DNA from: Leptura quadrifasciata
Lineage: Eukaryota > Arthropoda > Insecta > Coleoptera > Cerambycidae
Assembly (NCBI GenBank): GCA_963675555.1
Contig: OY776678.1
Span: forward strand, 124,789,425 to 124,853,424
Length of the DNA: 64,000 nucleotides
Direction: 5' to 3'
The position numbers and the translations under genes were made by a program. Every line of letters starts with the position of its first letter. The first letter of the stretch is position 1. Shown one piece after another: positions 1 to 11,290 of the stretch. The notes below the pieces were generated by a model, which was not told where the DNA came from, did no database searches, and worked only from the letters and a program-made list of their open reading frames with translations.

Positions 1-354
1 AATAAAGTTCATAGTAATTTGATAAAGCGGGGTGGGGCGCATCTGGGAAATGGCTTCACTAATAAAATTTGCCTGTGGTGTACATCAGCATATTTGTTTA
101 TTCGATAGGAGCACTCAATGCTTGGTAATTTCATTTTATGACAGTTAGTCGGAACAATTATTGTTGCCTAAATTAACTGTGTCATTAATTGAAATTAGAC
201 AGTGGTGGGCAATAAGCAATATACTAGTAATTGCCTCCATTAAAACCAACTATAACACAAACAGTGTTAAAAGTTCTCATGATGTCATGAGTTATTTGAC
301 AGATTAAAAACATTGGAATAATGTTGATGTTGATAAAGTTGTACGCGGTTGGAT
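1..354. other. no gene seen
   Basis: AT-rich sequence in which I recognise no gene or repeat boundary. Its last part may be a decayed upstream extension of the reverse transcriptase fragment that follows. Confidence 0.4.
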
Positions 355-480
355 GAGTATGGAGTCCCCCAAGGAATAATTCTGGGACTGTTACTTTTCA
401 AGGACTACTTAAATGATATGCTTAAACTTAAGACGGCTAGAGAGATGGTCAGTTTTGCCAACAATGATGTTATTCTCATG
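355..480 (+). pseudogene. decayed non-LTR reverse transcriptase scrap
   Basis: One forward frame reads EYGVPQGIILGLLLF, then a YLNDML segment and FANNDVIL. This matches the order of RT motifs in jockey/CR1-type LINEs: the GVPQG block, the LF.IYLND segment and the FADD catalytic box. The catalytic box reads FANND, so the first aspartate of the pair is lost. Nothing recognisable precedes it and no start codon belongs to it. I read it as an old, short LINE remnant. Confidence 0.7.
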
Positions 481-668
481 TTATGATATTATGCAAGTGA
501 CAGCTAGCACAATATTCTACGATGCTTTGCAATAATTGTGGTACGCAATGTTACTTTGTCTAAACTCTAGTCCTTATAATTTAAATTTGTTAACCCTGTA
601 GTGTGATATTTCCTTCTCTAGCGACAATACATTCATCAATATATTTATCATCAACAAATTGCCTACAG

Positions 669-1722
669 TTCAAATGTGCTTTTAGAGGGCGGAATATTAA
701 ACATAATATTTTTAGTCGCAAACTCCTCTATGAATCCTTATTTTACTATAAGGAACCTAACCAGACTGCAACCAACAGCTACTCTCCGGGCTATGTGCCC
801 CGCCGAGCGCTGAATTACAAGTTACAAGCCTGGCGCGTTAAGTGTAATAATTGCATATTACCATCAAAACGCTAATGCTTCGATTGCAACAAACACCAGC
901 CGAAAGACTAATCCTACTTAAAGGAGCTCCCTTGCCAGTCGTCACACACCACTTGCAGACTGCAGTTTCGAGCTGTTGGCTCGCGTCAGTGCAAGGTAGG
1001 TATGCAACGACCGACATGAGAATCCTTTGACTATAGTACATCCCGGTATTTTTACAATAGCGACATGTAAAACAGCCAGCAGGCGCCATCCAGCGGTCCA
1101 GTGTCTGTTGCAATCGAAAAATAAATAGCCTGACTTGGCTTAGCATAGTTCAAATGTGCTTTTAGAGGGCGGAATATTAAACATAATATTTTTAGTCGCA
1201 AACTATTTATAGAGGAGTTTGTGACTAAAAATATTATGTTTAATATTCCGCCCTCTAAAAGCACATTTGAACTATGCTAAGCCAAGTCAGGCTATTTATT
1301 TTTCGATTGCAACAGACACTGGACCGCTGGATGGCGCCTGCTGGCTGTTTTACATGTCGCTATTGTAAAAATACCGGGATGTACTATAGTCAAAGGATTC
1401 TCATGTCGGTCGTCGCATACCTACCTTGCACTGACGAGAGCCAACAGCTCGAAACTGCAGTCTGCAAGTGGTGTGTGACGACTGGCAAGGGAGCTCCTTT
1501 AAGTAGGATCAGTCTTTCGGCTGGTGTTTGTTGCAATCGAAGCATTAGCGTTTTGATGGTAATATGCAATTATTACACTTAACGCGCCAGGCTTGTAACT
1601 TGTAATTCAGCGCTCGGCGGGGCACATAGCCCGGAGAGTAGCTGTTGGTTGCAGTCTGGTTAGGTTCCTTATAGTAAAATAAGGATTTATAGAGGAGTTT
1701 GCGACTAAAAATATTATGTTTA
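669..1722. mobile_element. 1.05-kb foldback (palindromic) element
   Basis: Two arms of about 506 bp (698-1204 and 1216-1722) are near-perfect reverse complements around an 11-bp spacer at about 1205-1215. A direct repeat, AAATTGCCTACAG, flanks the element at 656-668 and 1723-1735 and is probably a 13-bp target-site duplication. The first 56 bp (669-724, beginning TTCAAATGTGC) recur at the inner end of the left arm (1149-1204) and inverted in the right arm. A 102-codon open frame occurs once per arm (838-1146 minus, 1274-1582 plus) only because the arms are mirror images; it resembles no protein I know. No transposase is encoded, so mobility would have to be supplied in trans. Confidence 0.8.
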
Positions 1723-1735
1723 AAATTGCCTACAG

Positions 1736-3143
1736 GTTTAATACAGATCCTTTTGTTTCTTTAGTGTACTAAACCTCAAAGAACGAGTAATTATACAAAA
1801 AATTCATTTTTGTCTAAATTAATATTCTTCAGCAACATCTTTCTACTATAAATCTTAAATAGCTGTTTAGTTCTGCAGAGAATAAGTAGTGAGTAAGATA
1901 ACTGAGATATCTGAGTACCTCATATGTAAAAATACTTACGGTTGTGTTTATGTATAATAAATATAAATATATAAATTCCGGAAGACCTTTCTGCTTGCAT
2001 TTCTCAACTATATTATAAAATACGAGCGTTGTGTTATGTATCTGTTATACTGCAGCATTGTTAGGAAACTGTCGATTTGATATATCAGAATATTTTATGT
2101 CAAGAAATCATGATTTATTATACTGTTATTATGTGCTTTGTCCTTAAACAAAGAGAAACCGTTTTCAGTGTATTTGATATTGTGTTTTATCTCAATATTA
2201 TCCTTAAATTTAGGTAAATATGTAGTCTTTGATCTTTCGGGCAGAGCACACTAAAATCAATACACATAATTCTGGTTATAACTTTTCAGGCATATACATA
2301 CAAAGTTAGTCTTAACATTTAATATACTGGAAGTGAACTATATAATATACATACATAAGACTAAAAAGTAAGTCATAACCTGACGCGGGTGGAACATTTT
2401 TAGTTATATAAACTTAAATGATTTTAATTTTATAATACAATATCAAAAATATTTCTGTTGTCTTTCAAAATCCCTTAAATCACTTGAATAGAGTGGTTTA
2501 TAAGGGTTGCAAATACAGTACTCATATAAGATCAGAGCTTATAGCTAATAGTAACAGAAATATTCTCGTGTACATATAACTTTTTATATAATCAGAATAT
2601 TGGGATACATTCTTTATGGATTCTTAATAAAATGTAAATGCACTTTGCTCCTTAAACATAAATTACTTCGAGTCAAATATAAGGAACATTAAACAAGTGT
2701 TTAAATAATAAATCAGTTAAGATAATAGGCCTTAAGATTAGTTATATCGTTGATACAAAGTTAACACAATTTTTTAAATGACGACCCCACCAATTAATTG
2801 TAATATGTATACAGGCAAAACACTTGTTTTGAAATTTAGATTTAGGGAGCTTAATAGGTTGGGAGAGGTGTTAATTAAATTTATTATTATCTGATCGATT
2901 CATAGTTGCTGACATAGGTTTCTCGTCATGTATACCTACTGAATATTCATACAATCATTATAAGGATGGGGATAAAGTCGGGCTTGAAGGAAAAAGGTTA
3001 AAAAGGCTAATGTTTGAATAATGTACGATTTTAAATTTTGTTAATGTAGATACCATGATATAACTTTTTCTAAATAATATTGGCATCTGTTCTAGAAAAA
3101 TACTAAAATGACACAAAAAGTATTTATGGTTTTTGTTCTTCTG
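1736..3143. other. AT-rich stretch, no gene seen
   Basis: No coding frame, RNA gene or clear repeat structure recognised in these 1.4 kb. Confidence 0.4.
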
Positions 3144-3436
3144 TCGAGCGCTGAATTACAAGTTACAAGCCTGGCGCGTTATATGTAATAATTACACTTA
3201 TTACCAACAGAACGCTAACGCTTCAATTGCTACAAACACCGGCCGAAAGACTAATGGCGCTAGATGGCGCCTGCTTACTATTTTCCATGTCGCTATCCTA
3301 AGGATATCGAAATGTACCAAATAATCGAAGGATCCTCGTGTCGGTCGTCACAGCCTACCTTGCACTGATGAGAGCCAACAACTCAAAACTGCAGTTTGCA
3401 AGTGGTGTAGGACGACTGGCTCGAGACATACTTTTA
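3144..3436. repeat. diverged partial copy of the 669-1722 foldback
   Basis: It starts like the 669-1722 arm from position 809 (GAGCGCTGAATTACAAGTTA and about 100 bp more, to CGAAAGACTAAT). It then continues with the arm's middle block in the opposite orientation (GGCGCCTGC, CATGTCGCTAT, CTACCTTGCACTGA, GACGACTGGC). It ends exactly where the neighbouring RT pseudogene begins, so it is either inserted there or truncated by that junction. Confidence 0.75.
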
Positions 3437-4916
3437 AGATCCTCTTGTTTGCCACTGCCCCAACTAGTTATATTTAATGACATGCGTGAATATGCCAGAG
3501 CATAATAGATGCTTATTAGACCATCTTCAGCTTCAGCTAAAATTGCAAAATAAGCACTATTTTGTTTTTTACACACCTTCTCAATATGAATATCCCAAGA
3601 TAATTGTGGATCCAAACAAGTTTCAAGAAAAGTGGTTGTGTCAGATAACTTGATGGTAGATATATCAATATTTGTTGACACTGATTTTCTAATATGAAAG
3701 TTTAGGATGAGAGTTTTATTTTGATTTAATATTAATTTGTTTCTGTCACACCGCACGCTCAAGTCATTTACAACTTTATTGGCCTCAATTTGCAATTCGT
3801 GGGATGTGCCTGCCATCACAGAAATAGTTATATCATCTACGAACATGCTTACATGTGTGTTTTTTATCAAATCTGGAAGATCGTTTACGTACAATATAAA
3901 AACAATGGCCCTAAGATAGAGCCTTGAGGGACTCCCATTGTAACTTTATACACCGTTCATATGGCTACGTTGTATTTTACCCTTAATAATCATCCATTTA
4001 AGTATGATCTTAACCAATTTAGCGTAGTACCACTTAAACCATTAATTTTAATTTTTTTATTAAGAAGTCCGTACATTGTGACATATTTTACCGCATCTAG
4101 ACATGAATACATTGACGATATGATGGCGTTTCTATAGATTTACCATGCTTAAATTCATGCTGACATTCTGAAAATATATTTTTACTTTTTAATTGAGCAT
4201 AAGTGCACAAGGAAAAGCCTTTTTCATTACTTTAGATAAGGTGGATTTGACGGTAATATTCTATGCTACCTGCGCAGCCTTTTCTAAATATAGGAATAAT
4301 TTGTGCGAACTTAAACATTTCAAGAAAACAACCTGAGAGAAAGATTGATTGAGAAAATATAAAAATGGAGATATAATACTTTTGCCAATATTTTAAGTAT
4401 GGTATTAGATATGTCATCAATGCCTGATGAGTGTTTGTTTTCTAATTGGTTAATTATATCCATTATTCATTGTTCTGTTACGGGATTAACGAGAAAGTTT
4501 AGTTCGGACTGTTCAGACGTGGTGCAAGGTACAGGTAAATTTTGGCCAAAATGTTCTAAAATTTTTCTTTCTGTTACATTGGAAAAATAAAATGCAAATA
4601 ATTCACTTGCTTCACATGGATCAGTTACATCTTCGTCTTTATTTTTTAAGATTACCGATTGATTATTTTTGTTACTTCTACCTAGTCTATTGTTAATAAT
4701 TTTCAACGTTTCTTTTGTCTTATTTGTAGCCCGAATTAATTTATTATTGAAATAGTTTTGTTTTGCTAGTTTTATTGATTTTATGTATTCTTTTCTCTTA
4801 TTGTCATATGGCATTTTCATTTGTTCACAGTTAATTCTATTTATTAACCAAAATAAGTTTTTTAGTTCTGTTAATTGGATGGAGTCTGCGGTAGCTTCTT
4901 GATGAAACATATTCAA
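3437..4916 (-). pseudogene. degenerate non-LTR retrotransposon, EN-RT linker and RT domain
   Basis: On the minus strand, 4916-4467 encodes a linker typical of jockey/CR1-type ORF2 (KEYIKSIKLAKQNYFN, then FYFSNVTE). Next come a shifted remnant (4420-4232), a decayed block A region (about 4130-4000), MGVPQGSILGPL near 3945-3910, and YVNDLPDL followed by FVDDITI (about 3894-3820). The C-terminal part includes DRNKLILNQNKT and LDPQLSWDIHIEKV. The catalytic box is FVDD rather than FADD; both aspartates remain. At least three frameshifts and internal stops break the frame. The 5' part (endonuclease) is missing: the PLE at 4922 begins five bases beyond the last recognisable codon. Confidence 0.85.
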
Positions 4917-4921
4917 TAGAC

Positions 4922-5157
4922 TAATTATAAATATTCAAAAGAATAGTTACAATACGCACTTGGTTTATTGTTTCATTAGTTTTTTCCCAGATTTTACTCA
5001 CATATGTTTCGGCCTTGCAACCATTATCAAAGAATCTTAAAAACTGGCCTGATACTGGTGGTTCACAGTATATATCTTACAAATCCTCTACCCACCTAGA
5101 GGGGGATAATAACTTGATTTGCTATTTCTTAAAATTTAACAATACAGGCCAGAACTA
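4922..5157 (-). repeat. PLE-1 left terminal repeat (inverted pLTR)
   Basis: Reverse complement of 5900-6136 with scattered differences. Shared landmarks include CCCACCTAGAGGGGGATA, the TTCGGCCTTGCAA segment and CACTTGGTTTATTGTTTCAT. Orientation is opposite to the coding strand. Confidence 0.85.
4985..5037 (-). ncRNA. hammerhead-ribozyme-like motif, left pLTR (probably inactive)
   Basis: Read on the minus strand: UUGAUAA, stem II GGUU/GGCC closed by a GCAA tetraloop, then GAAA and a self-complementary stem III CAUAUG, then UG. In the hammerhead family the core is CUGANGA, GAAA and UH before the cleavage site. Here the cleavage-site base H17 is G, which the family does not tolerate, so this copy is probably dead. 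Position 3 is U and position 8 is A, as in the right-hand copy. Confidence 0.6.
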
Positions 5158-5174
5158 GCCAACTTTTACTGATA

Positions 5175-5526
5175 CTCTTACACATGCAAATTGTAATCAA
5201 TCTTTTAAGATAAAAATTTCACCGTTTCATAGCTATGTACACAGACTATTATTATCTCTAAACTTAAATAGGGTTAACTTTGAAAAAGAAGTTAGAATTC
5301 TTAAAAGGCTAGCAAAAAACAATGGCTATGATGAGTCACTTATTGACAAATTAATAAAAAATAAACAAAGAAAATTATTGCAAAAACATTTTATAACTTA
5401 CTAAATATAGAAAACAAAAAGTGGTACAGTATAAATTATGTAAATAAGGTTAGCAACTCAGTATGTAATAGATTAAATAAATTAGGTATTAATACAATAT
5501 CAACGAATAGAAATAATTTAGGTCGC
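5175..5526 (+). pseudogene. C-terminal end of PLE reverse transcriptase, frameshifted
   Basis: Forward translation gives FHSYVHRLLLSLN, then EKEVRILKRLAKNNGYDESL and NKQRKLL. This is the region after the RT thumb in PLE proteins, where a segment ending in NGY..... lies between RT and endonuclease. A frameshift near 5395-5400 separates it from KWYSINYVNKVS and GINTISTNRNNLG, which run straight into the endonuclease frame. Confidence 0.75.
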
Positions 5527-5901
5527 TTGTTGGTTAATAATAAAGAAAAGACAGAAGATATTAAAAAATCGGGGGTATATGAAATAAGGTATGACGACTG
5601 TGATACCGTATATATAGGTCAGAGTGGCCGTAGCATAGATGTGAGGTTAAGAGAACATAAACAGTCTATTTTATATAATAAAAAATCAACTGGTTTCGCC
5701 GAACATTGCATTGAGCAAAATCACGTTTTTACCGGCAGTAGTGTTAAACTTTTGCATAATGCAAACAAAAGAAAAATCCTAGACATGCTTGAAATTTTAG
5801 AAATTAAGAAGGCCCTAAGAAACCATAAAAACGTTACAAATGCACAAACAGAATTTATAAACAATCCTGTACTAGACATAGTCATAAAATTGAGTTCGTA
5901 G
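5527..5901 (+). CDS. GIY-YIG endonuclease domain of PLE-1 (partial protein)
   Basis: A 124-codon open stretch that is the C-terminus of a longer protein; its first codon is TTG, so it has no start of its own. The GIY-YIG signature reads GVYEI...YIGQSGR (about residues 18-37), followed by the conserved R of DVRLREHK and then HCIEQNH. In PLEs this domain nicks the target to prime reverse transcription. The frame is open to its natural stop at 5901, immediately before the right terminal repeat. The visible catalytic residues look intact, but the RT part is missing or broken, so it is a remnant. Confidence 0.85.
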   Translation: MLVNNKEKTEDIKKSGVYEIRYDDCDTVYIGQSGRSIDVRLREHKQSILYNKKSTGFAEHCIEQNHVFTGSSVKLLHNANKRKILDMLEILEIKKALRNHKNVTNAQTEFINNPVLDIVIKLSS

Positions 5902-6136
5902 TTCCGGCCTGTATTGTTAAATTTTAAGAAATAGCAAATCAAGTTACTATCCCCCTCTAGGTGGGTACAGGATTTGTAAGATATATATACTGTGAACTAT
6001 CACTTTCAGGTCAGTCTTTAAGACTCTTTGATAATAGTCGCAAGGCCGAAACATATGTCAGAAAAATCTGAGAAAAAACTAATGAAACAATAAACCAAGT
6101 GCGTATTGTAACTATTCTTTTGAATATTTATAATTA
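5900..6136 (+). repeat. PLE-1 right terminal repeat (pLTR)
   Basis: Mirror copy of 4922-5157. It begins just after the endonuclease stop codon and ends TATAATTA at 6136, where similarity to the left copy stops. Confidence 0.85.
6018..6070 (+). ncRNA. hammerhead-ribozyme-like motif, right pLTR
   Basis: UUGAUAA at 6028-6034, stem II around a GCAA tetraloop (AGUC/GGCC with one A-C mismatch), GAAA at 6048-6051, self-complementary stem III CAUAUG, then U6058 C6059 as the predicted cleavage-site UH. Bases after C6059 (AGA) pair with UCU just before the core as stem I, with further AGA/UCU pairing beyond an internal loop. Hammerheads with very short stem III are known from PLE terminal repeats. Here C3-G8 is replaced by U3-A8, so activity is uncertain. 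Confidence 0.65.
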
Positions 6137-8019
6137 TTTTAGTTCTATTCCTATTTTTAACAAATTGTCATTTATTCAGCCTTTTCGGGTCACATTTTTA
6201 CAACATTTTTTAAAAGGAATCTGACTAGACAGCAAATATTAAGATGATGTATGATGTATGATAGTATTAACAAAAATATTAAAGGTATCATTTACATTAA
6301 AATCATATAAATAGATTCAATCTACACTCCTTAAGGCTTTATTTAACTTTAGTAAATTATATGCATTGATAGTACGTCGCAGGATGTTTAATTAATTTTT
6401 TTTACTACCATCTCGATTTTTTATATTATTTATGTACATTTGTATATTTTGCCGGTTTGGCTTGAAACCAAGGGGTACTGGGCTCTAAACTTTGTTATGG
6501 ATGTTTACATTGCCGTTTTTAATGTATTACCGAGTTGATAGCAGTGGACTAAATGGGATTGTATGAGAAGCAATACAGTTAGTCGCTGTACTACTCCTGA
6601 GTTCGAGTCTTAGCTGCGTTAGATGGCAATGTCGCAGGAAATGGTCATTGTAGGATAGTCTGTGTGTACGTGTCCTAGTTGTGTGGTAGAATAGCTGATG
6701 CTAAACTTCGCCAGGACGGGAATCTAAATAAAACGATAAGATAAATTATTAAAAATGCAAAATGTTCCTCACTACATTACATCTTGTTGTTAACTAATTA
6801 AATACTTTCTAACATAAAAATATTCTCAAATGTAGTTGTACCTAGTAACTGAAGTGGCAGTTTATTAATTGTATAATTTGTTAGAGGATGTTGGATCCTT
6901 GTTGCAGTTAATTATGCAAACTTCATCTAATTTAATGTTTAACCGAGACGTGCGGCGCTATAGTGAACAAACAGAGTTTAAATTACACTATAAGTGGCCA
7001 AACTAATAATACTCCGAAAACATCAACAGTGTACTCTATGAACCTCCGCGTTCTTTTAGCTGAGAAATGAACAACACCTCCGAGCTGAGAAGTGGGATTT
7101 GTAATCGGATATTTTATCCAAACTTTTCGATTATCCTCAGGCAAAAACAAAATCAGATTATCCTTGAAGAGTTCTCAGATGACGTATTCGAAAGTAAAAG
7201 AAAAACCGATGAGCTCTTTATTCAAACATTTTCTCGTCTTTTATAAAGAGACTCCCTCGAACTGTAAAAAGCAATCCTAAAGCCAAAGTTAGTGACTCGT
7301 TCTAAAGAGCTTTCCTGCCTTTTTAATGTCTGCCGATGATGTTGACTACATCTGCTCTACTATCTAACTCATGCATACCTAAACTCGTTTTATACAGATT
7401 TACAATGTGGCTCAAATACTTGAAAAAACAATCGTGTGTGCAGAATTGGAAAATACGTGCGATAAATTTAATTTCAGAATACATTCTCTAATATTTATTG
7501 ATATTGTTTGCGATTAAAATTATCACTTATAATATTAAAAGTGTTTAAAGTATATCCGAGAATTTTCCGAAGTCACGAATATTTTGAAAATTATCCCGAA
7601 TCGAAGATTTCAGTTTTTTTTGGGCATTAAGGCCGAAGCCATTCAGCCAGCCACGTATTTAAATTATTGTAAGCACTAGGACACAAAAAAGAAAAACCTA
7701 CTTCAACCTACCCACACACCAGAAAAAAAAACATGATGTAATAATCAGTTAAACTAAGGATATAAAAAGGGTCACAAAGTTCTCGTCCAGGGGCCCTTCA
7801 GGACATTTTTTCAGCACACACAAAACTAGACCACGGATAGACACACATGTATAAAATAAAGGAAACAAATCTAACCTATAACTAAGATTCCGGTTGAAAC
7901 AATACTTATCTCATCCATATATCTCACCCAACCGCTATTTCGATTCTTAAGCATTTTTAGCACATAAAAGTACAAATTAAAAAATTATAAACTCTCTGCA
8001 TTATCAAATCCACTATCAA
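6137..8019. other. AT-rich stretch, no gene; one weak SINE candidate inside
   Basis: No coding sequence recognised apart from the tRNA-like segment listed at 6536-6745. The last part, nearest 8020, may include the truncated 5' edge of the following LINE, but I cannot place that boundary. Confidence 0.4.
6536..6745 (+). mobile_element. possible tRNA-derived SINE
   Basis: A box-A-like TAGCAGTGGAC (6539-6549) is followed about 50 bases later by a box-B-like GAGTTCGAGTCT (about 6599-6610), the order and spacing of a Pol III type 2 promoter. The segment then runs through a unique body to an AT-rich end. I could not find flanking target duplications, so this is a weak call. Confidence 0.3.
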
Positions 8020-9147
8020 ATGAATCTAACATGCCACAATAAGGTTCCCAAAAATCACGCAATGACGTACAACTTCAAAAAAGCTGACTTTATACCACTC
8101 TATTCAGAATCGTGTAACACAAGCTGGGAAGATATCTATAAAATAAATAACGTTAACGATGCAGCGGATCACTTGTATAATATTATCAGTACTAGCGTAT
8201 CAAAATTTGTTCCCATGAAAAAGACGTCCAAAAAAACATTTCCTCCCTGGTTCACAAAACCTATAATTACCGATATAAGGCATAAAGAGATGGCTTGGCG
8301 TACCTATAAAAAATTTAATAACACTGTCGATCTTGAGAACTTTAAACTTTTAAGAGCTAAGTTGAAAAGAGATATCGACACATCTTACAAAAATTACTTA
8401 CACTCAATTGAAAACAATCTGTCCTCAAATCCAAGAAGTTTCTGGGCATATGTTAACAGTAAAAAGAATTCCAGTTCAATGCCGAATGCCTTCACTAATA
8501 ATGACAGTATCTTAGATAATCCCGAAGATATAGCGAATTCTTTTGCTGACTTCTTTAGTTCAGCGTACATCCCCTCTAGTCGCAATATAAACCTGTCGGC
8601 AGTAACTAGTGATAATATTAATATAGCAATGGCTAAGCTAACTGAGATTGATGTGATTAATGCCTTCAAAAAAATTAAACCAAAATTTACGGCCGGACCC
8701 GATGGTTTACCAGCTTTCTTCTTCAAAGACTGCTCAGGTATATTGGCTGCACCGCTGGCACATATTTTTAACCTATCCTTACAAACTTGTGCATATCCTG
8801 ATAAATGGAAAGCACCTAAAATTTGTTCCATACACAAAAAAGGCAACAAATCTGATATAGAAAATTACCGCCCTATTACAATCATAAATAACTTTGGCAA
8901 AGTATTTGAAATCGTCATGCATACTGCACTTTATCCCCAGATTCATCAACGTATATGCAGCAACCAACATGGGTTTGTCTCTCAACGATCGACAACAAAC
9001 CTACTTTGTATAACACAATACTTAGCTGAAGTTATGGATGACGGTGGACAAGTCGATGTTATATATATGGACTTCTCTAAGGCCTTTGATAGGTTGGACC
9101 ATGGTGTTTTGCTAAATTTGCTTGAAATTGGTCTCGTTTGGTTTTAA
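8020..9147 (+). pseudogene. LINE ORF2, first frame: linker and N-terminal RT (Daphne/CR1-like)
   Basis: The 375-codon frame starts in the linker after the endonuclease domain (KTFPPWFTKPIITDIRH, NPRSFWAYVNS). It continues through TAGPDGLPAFFFKDC, IHKKGNKSDIENYRPI and block A (VIYMDFSKAFDRLDHGVLL). The catalytic aspartate of block A is present. The AP-like endonuclease is absent, so the copy is 5'-truncated. The frame ends by a frameshift around 9125-9140, where FFESYLINR continues in another frame. The TAGPDGLPAFF and SKAFDRLDHG motifs place it in the CR1/jockey superfamily; my impression is the Daphne clade. The element at 38.3-40.3 kb is a diverged relative. Confidence 0.85.
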
Positions 9148-9931
9148 CCTTAGTCTAATAACTTTTTTTGAATCATATCTGATTAATAGAAGTCAGTTTG
9201 TACAACATCATGGTCACAGGTCTATCGAATTTATATCTCAATCAGGAGTTTCACAAGGGTCGGTCTTAGGCCCTTTACTGTTTATCATTTTCATTAACGA
9301 TATCGTCATCGATATCAGTTGTACATCTCTCTTATATGCTGACGACTTGAAGATATACTATAAGATCAACGACGAATCAGACTGCGAAAAGCTGCAGACA
9401 GACTTAAGCACAATTCACGAGTGGTGTAACAAATGCAGATTATCTCTGAACATAAATAAATGCAATGTAGTCTCGTTTACGAGGAAATTAAATAAAATAG
9501 AATATGAGTATACTATTAATAAGGCAAATCTGACACGTCATGATAGCTTTAAAGATCTAGGAGTAACATTTGTCTCACATCTTTCTTTTAGAGAACACAT
9601 AAGCAACACAGTGACATCATCTTTTAAAATGTTAGGGTTTCTCATACGAAATGCTCGAGACATTCAAAACACGCGTACCATAAAAACTCTATATAATACC
9701 TTGGTGCGACCCCGACTAGAATACGCGAGCGTGATATGGAACCCCCACTACGACGTACATATTAACAATATTGAAGGCATTCAAAGACGTTTCTTAAAAT
9801 TCCTAGCATTTACAATCGATCATCAATATCCCCCTATAGGTTATGATCACTCATTACTACTGAATCGTTTTTCATACAATTCTATGAAGCAGCGGAGAGA
9901 GATGCAAAGTGTTATACTTACAAACTTCTAA
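9122..9931 (+). pseudogene. LINE ORF2, second frame: catalytic RT core and thumb
   Basis: Continues the 8020-9147 protein after a frameshift. Visible in order: FFESYLINRSQFVQ, SGVSQGSVLGPLLFIIFIND, the catalytic box YADDLK, SLNINKCNVVSF, and DLGVTFVSHLSFREHI, then RPRLEYASVIWNP and EGIQRRFLKF of the C-terminal region. Catalytic aspartates are intact. It ends in a second frameshift near 9930, after which the C-terminus is found in the next frame. Confidence 0.88.
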
Positions 9932-10149
9932 ACAACATGATCGACTGTCTGCAATTACTTGAACAAATCAACTTTAGAGCACCTACCAGGTCAACCAGAT
10001 CTACATCCTTGTTTTACTTTTCTAATACACATACAAATGCTTTAATGTTTTCACCACTATTTTGTATCTGTCGTAGCTACGAAATTATTGCACATGATGT
10101 CGACATTTTTAACACTAGATTAAGTCAAATTAAGTCAAGATTCTCTTAG
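9932..10149 (+). pseudogene. LINE ORF2 C-terminus, third frame
   Basis: NNMIDCLQLLEQINFRAPTR..., then SLFYF and NALMFSPLFCICRSYE, align residue by residue with the C-terminus of the 38-40 kb element (TIDCPEILSCIRF, FSPLHRMCSNYD, DIFNTSISK). It is therefore the end of the same protein after a frameshift at about 9930. The natural stop is at 10149. A 3' UTR of about 300 bp and a TAAATAAATAAATAAAT tail (ending near 10482) follow. Confidence 0.8.
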
Positions 10150-10979
10150 ATTAATAGTTTTTGTTTGTTTCTTTTTTCTTATTTAATGCTTTTCCCTATT
10201 CACTTTTCCTTTATTATTGTATATGTGCGTGTATAGATAAATATGTATATATTAAATCATAATCATTAAGTCATATGTTCACCAAATTCATTTATAGAAT
10301 TTTGCAATAATTATATTAGTATTAAGATTTAGGTTATAGCAAGCCATAAAATATAACACTAACGTGTATTCCAGTTTTAATTTATATCACAAGTTTTGAT
10401 AATATATATGTATGTTAGTTTCCGGCCCTGTAAATGGAATGTAAATTCTGTTGGGTTTGTGTATGTAAATAAATAAATAAATATGAACCAATATTCTTCT
10501 TTCTTAAAAATAAAAGTACAAATAAAATTTATTTATTTAATTAATATAAGAATTATAAACCCATTGCATTTTCAAGCAGTTATTACTGAATTGATTCATA
10601 AACCTAAACTTCACTAATTGGATTACGATCTCTAATAACTACATAAGTATAGGTACACTTTTTTATAGTGCAATTTAACTACAGTACCAATGTAAAAACT
10701 TTAAAAATATATTTTAACTAAATAAAATGAAAACGAATATATTACTAGAATCACCATCTATTGATGAGCGACTAAAACGCACAATCGGAGACCGTCAGGT
10801 TTCCTTTCTTAGCCAAATTACAGAACCGTTTTAGAATCGATAAAGAAATCTATAGTATTTACATAAAATTTTGACAGTAATTAAATTGCATACCATACAT
10901 AACCTAATAGGGAATAAGTACGAAAAGTCCAAATAAATAAATTGTTTTTAAACTCTATGGTGTGATCCAGTAACTATAT

Positions 10980-11290
10980 TACATTATAACAGGTGTGTCT
11001 GTAAGAAATATATGAAGTAATAAAAACAACTACATGTGGTACAGAGCAGACAAGGTAAACAAATGAAATTTAAATGAATGTAAATGTTTTTTCAGGCTTT
11101 GGTGGACAATAGGTTACTGAAATGCTGTAACAGAGATGCATATTACATAAATTAGTGTTAAAAATACATGACTGAGTTCCTAAGACATAAAAATAAGTAT
11201 ATAAAACAATGTGATGATATTTAGCAGTGATACACATAATTCTTTTAGGTTGTAATCACAAAAATTATCAAGGTGCTACCAGATCGTGTT
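10980..11290 (+). repeat. dispersed repeat family X, copy 1
   Basis: Shares GAATGTAAATGTTTTT, GTGTTAAAAA and TGACTGAGTTCCTAAGA with 63350-63660 (plus) and, in reverse complement, with 43300-43640. No coding capacity; class unknown. Confidence 0.6.

Larger units (their letters stand above)
4922..6136 (+). mobile_element. Penelope-like element (PLE-1), 5'-truncated, inverted terminal repeats
   Basis: A 1.2-kb element bounded by inverted copies of one ~236-bp terminal repeat (4922-5157 and 5900-6136), with the end of an RT and a GIY-YIG endonuclease between them. Both copies contain the hammerhead-like motif described separately. PLEs are retroelements that join an RT to a GIY-YIG endonuclease and often carry terminal repeats (pLTRs) in direct or inverted orientation, with 5' truncation common. 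This copy keeps only the C-terminal part of the protein and cannot be autonomous. Confidence 0.85.
8020..10482 (+). mobile_element. 5'-truncated CR1/jockey-group LINE (copy A)
   Basis: Covers the three coding pieces above plus the 3' UTR and the simple (TAAA)n tail at about 10464-10482. At least two frameshifts make it non-autonomous. The true 5' edge lies somewhere at or before 8020 and is not marked by anything I can see. Confidence 0.8.

Noticed and set aside
838..1582. 102-codon open frames on both strands with the same protein
   Set aside because: They are the same sequence read from the two mirror-image arms of the foldback, with no recognisable domain. Openness by palindromy is not evidence for a gene.
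4922..6136. LTR retrotransposon reading of the paired repeats
   Set aside because: The repeats are inverted, and the coding part is RT followed by GIY-YIG, which fits a Penelope-like element.
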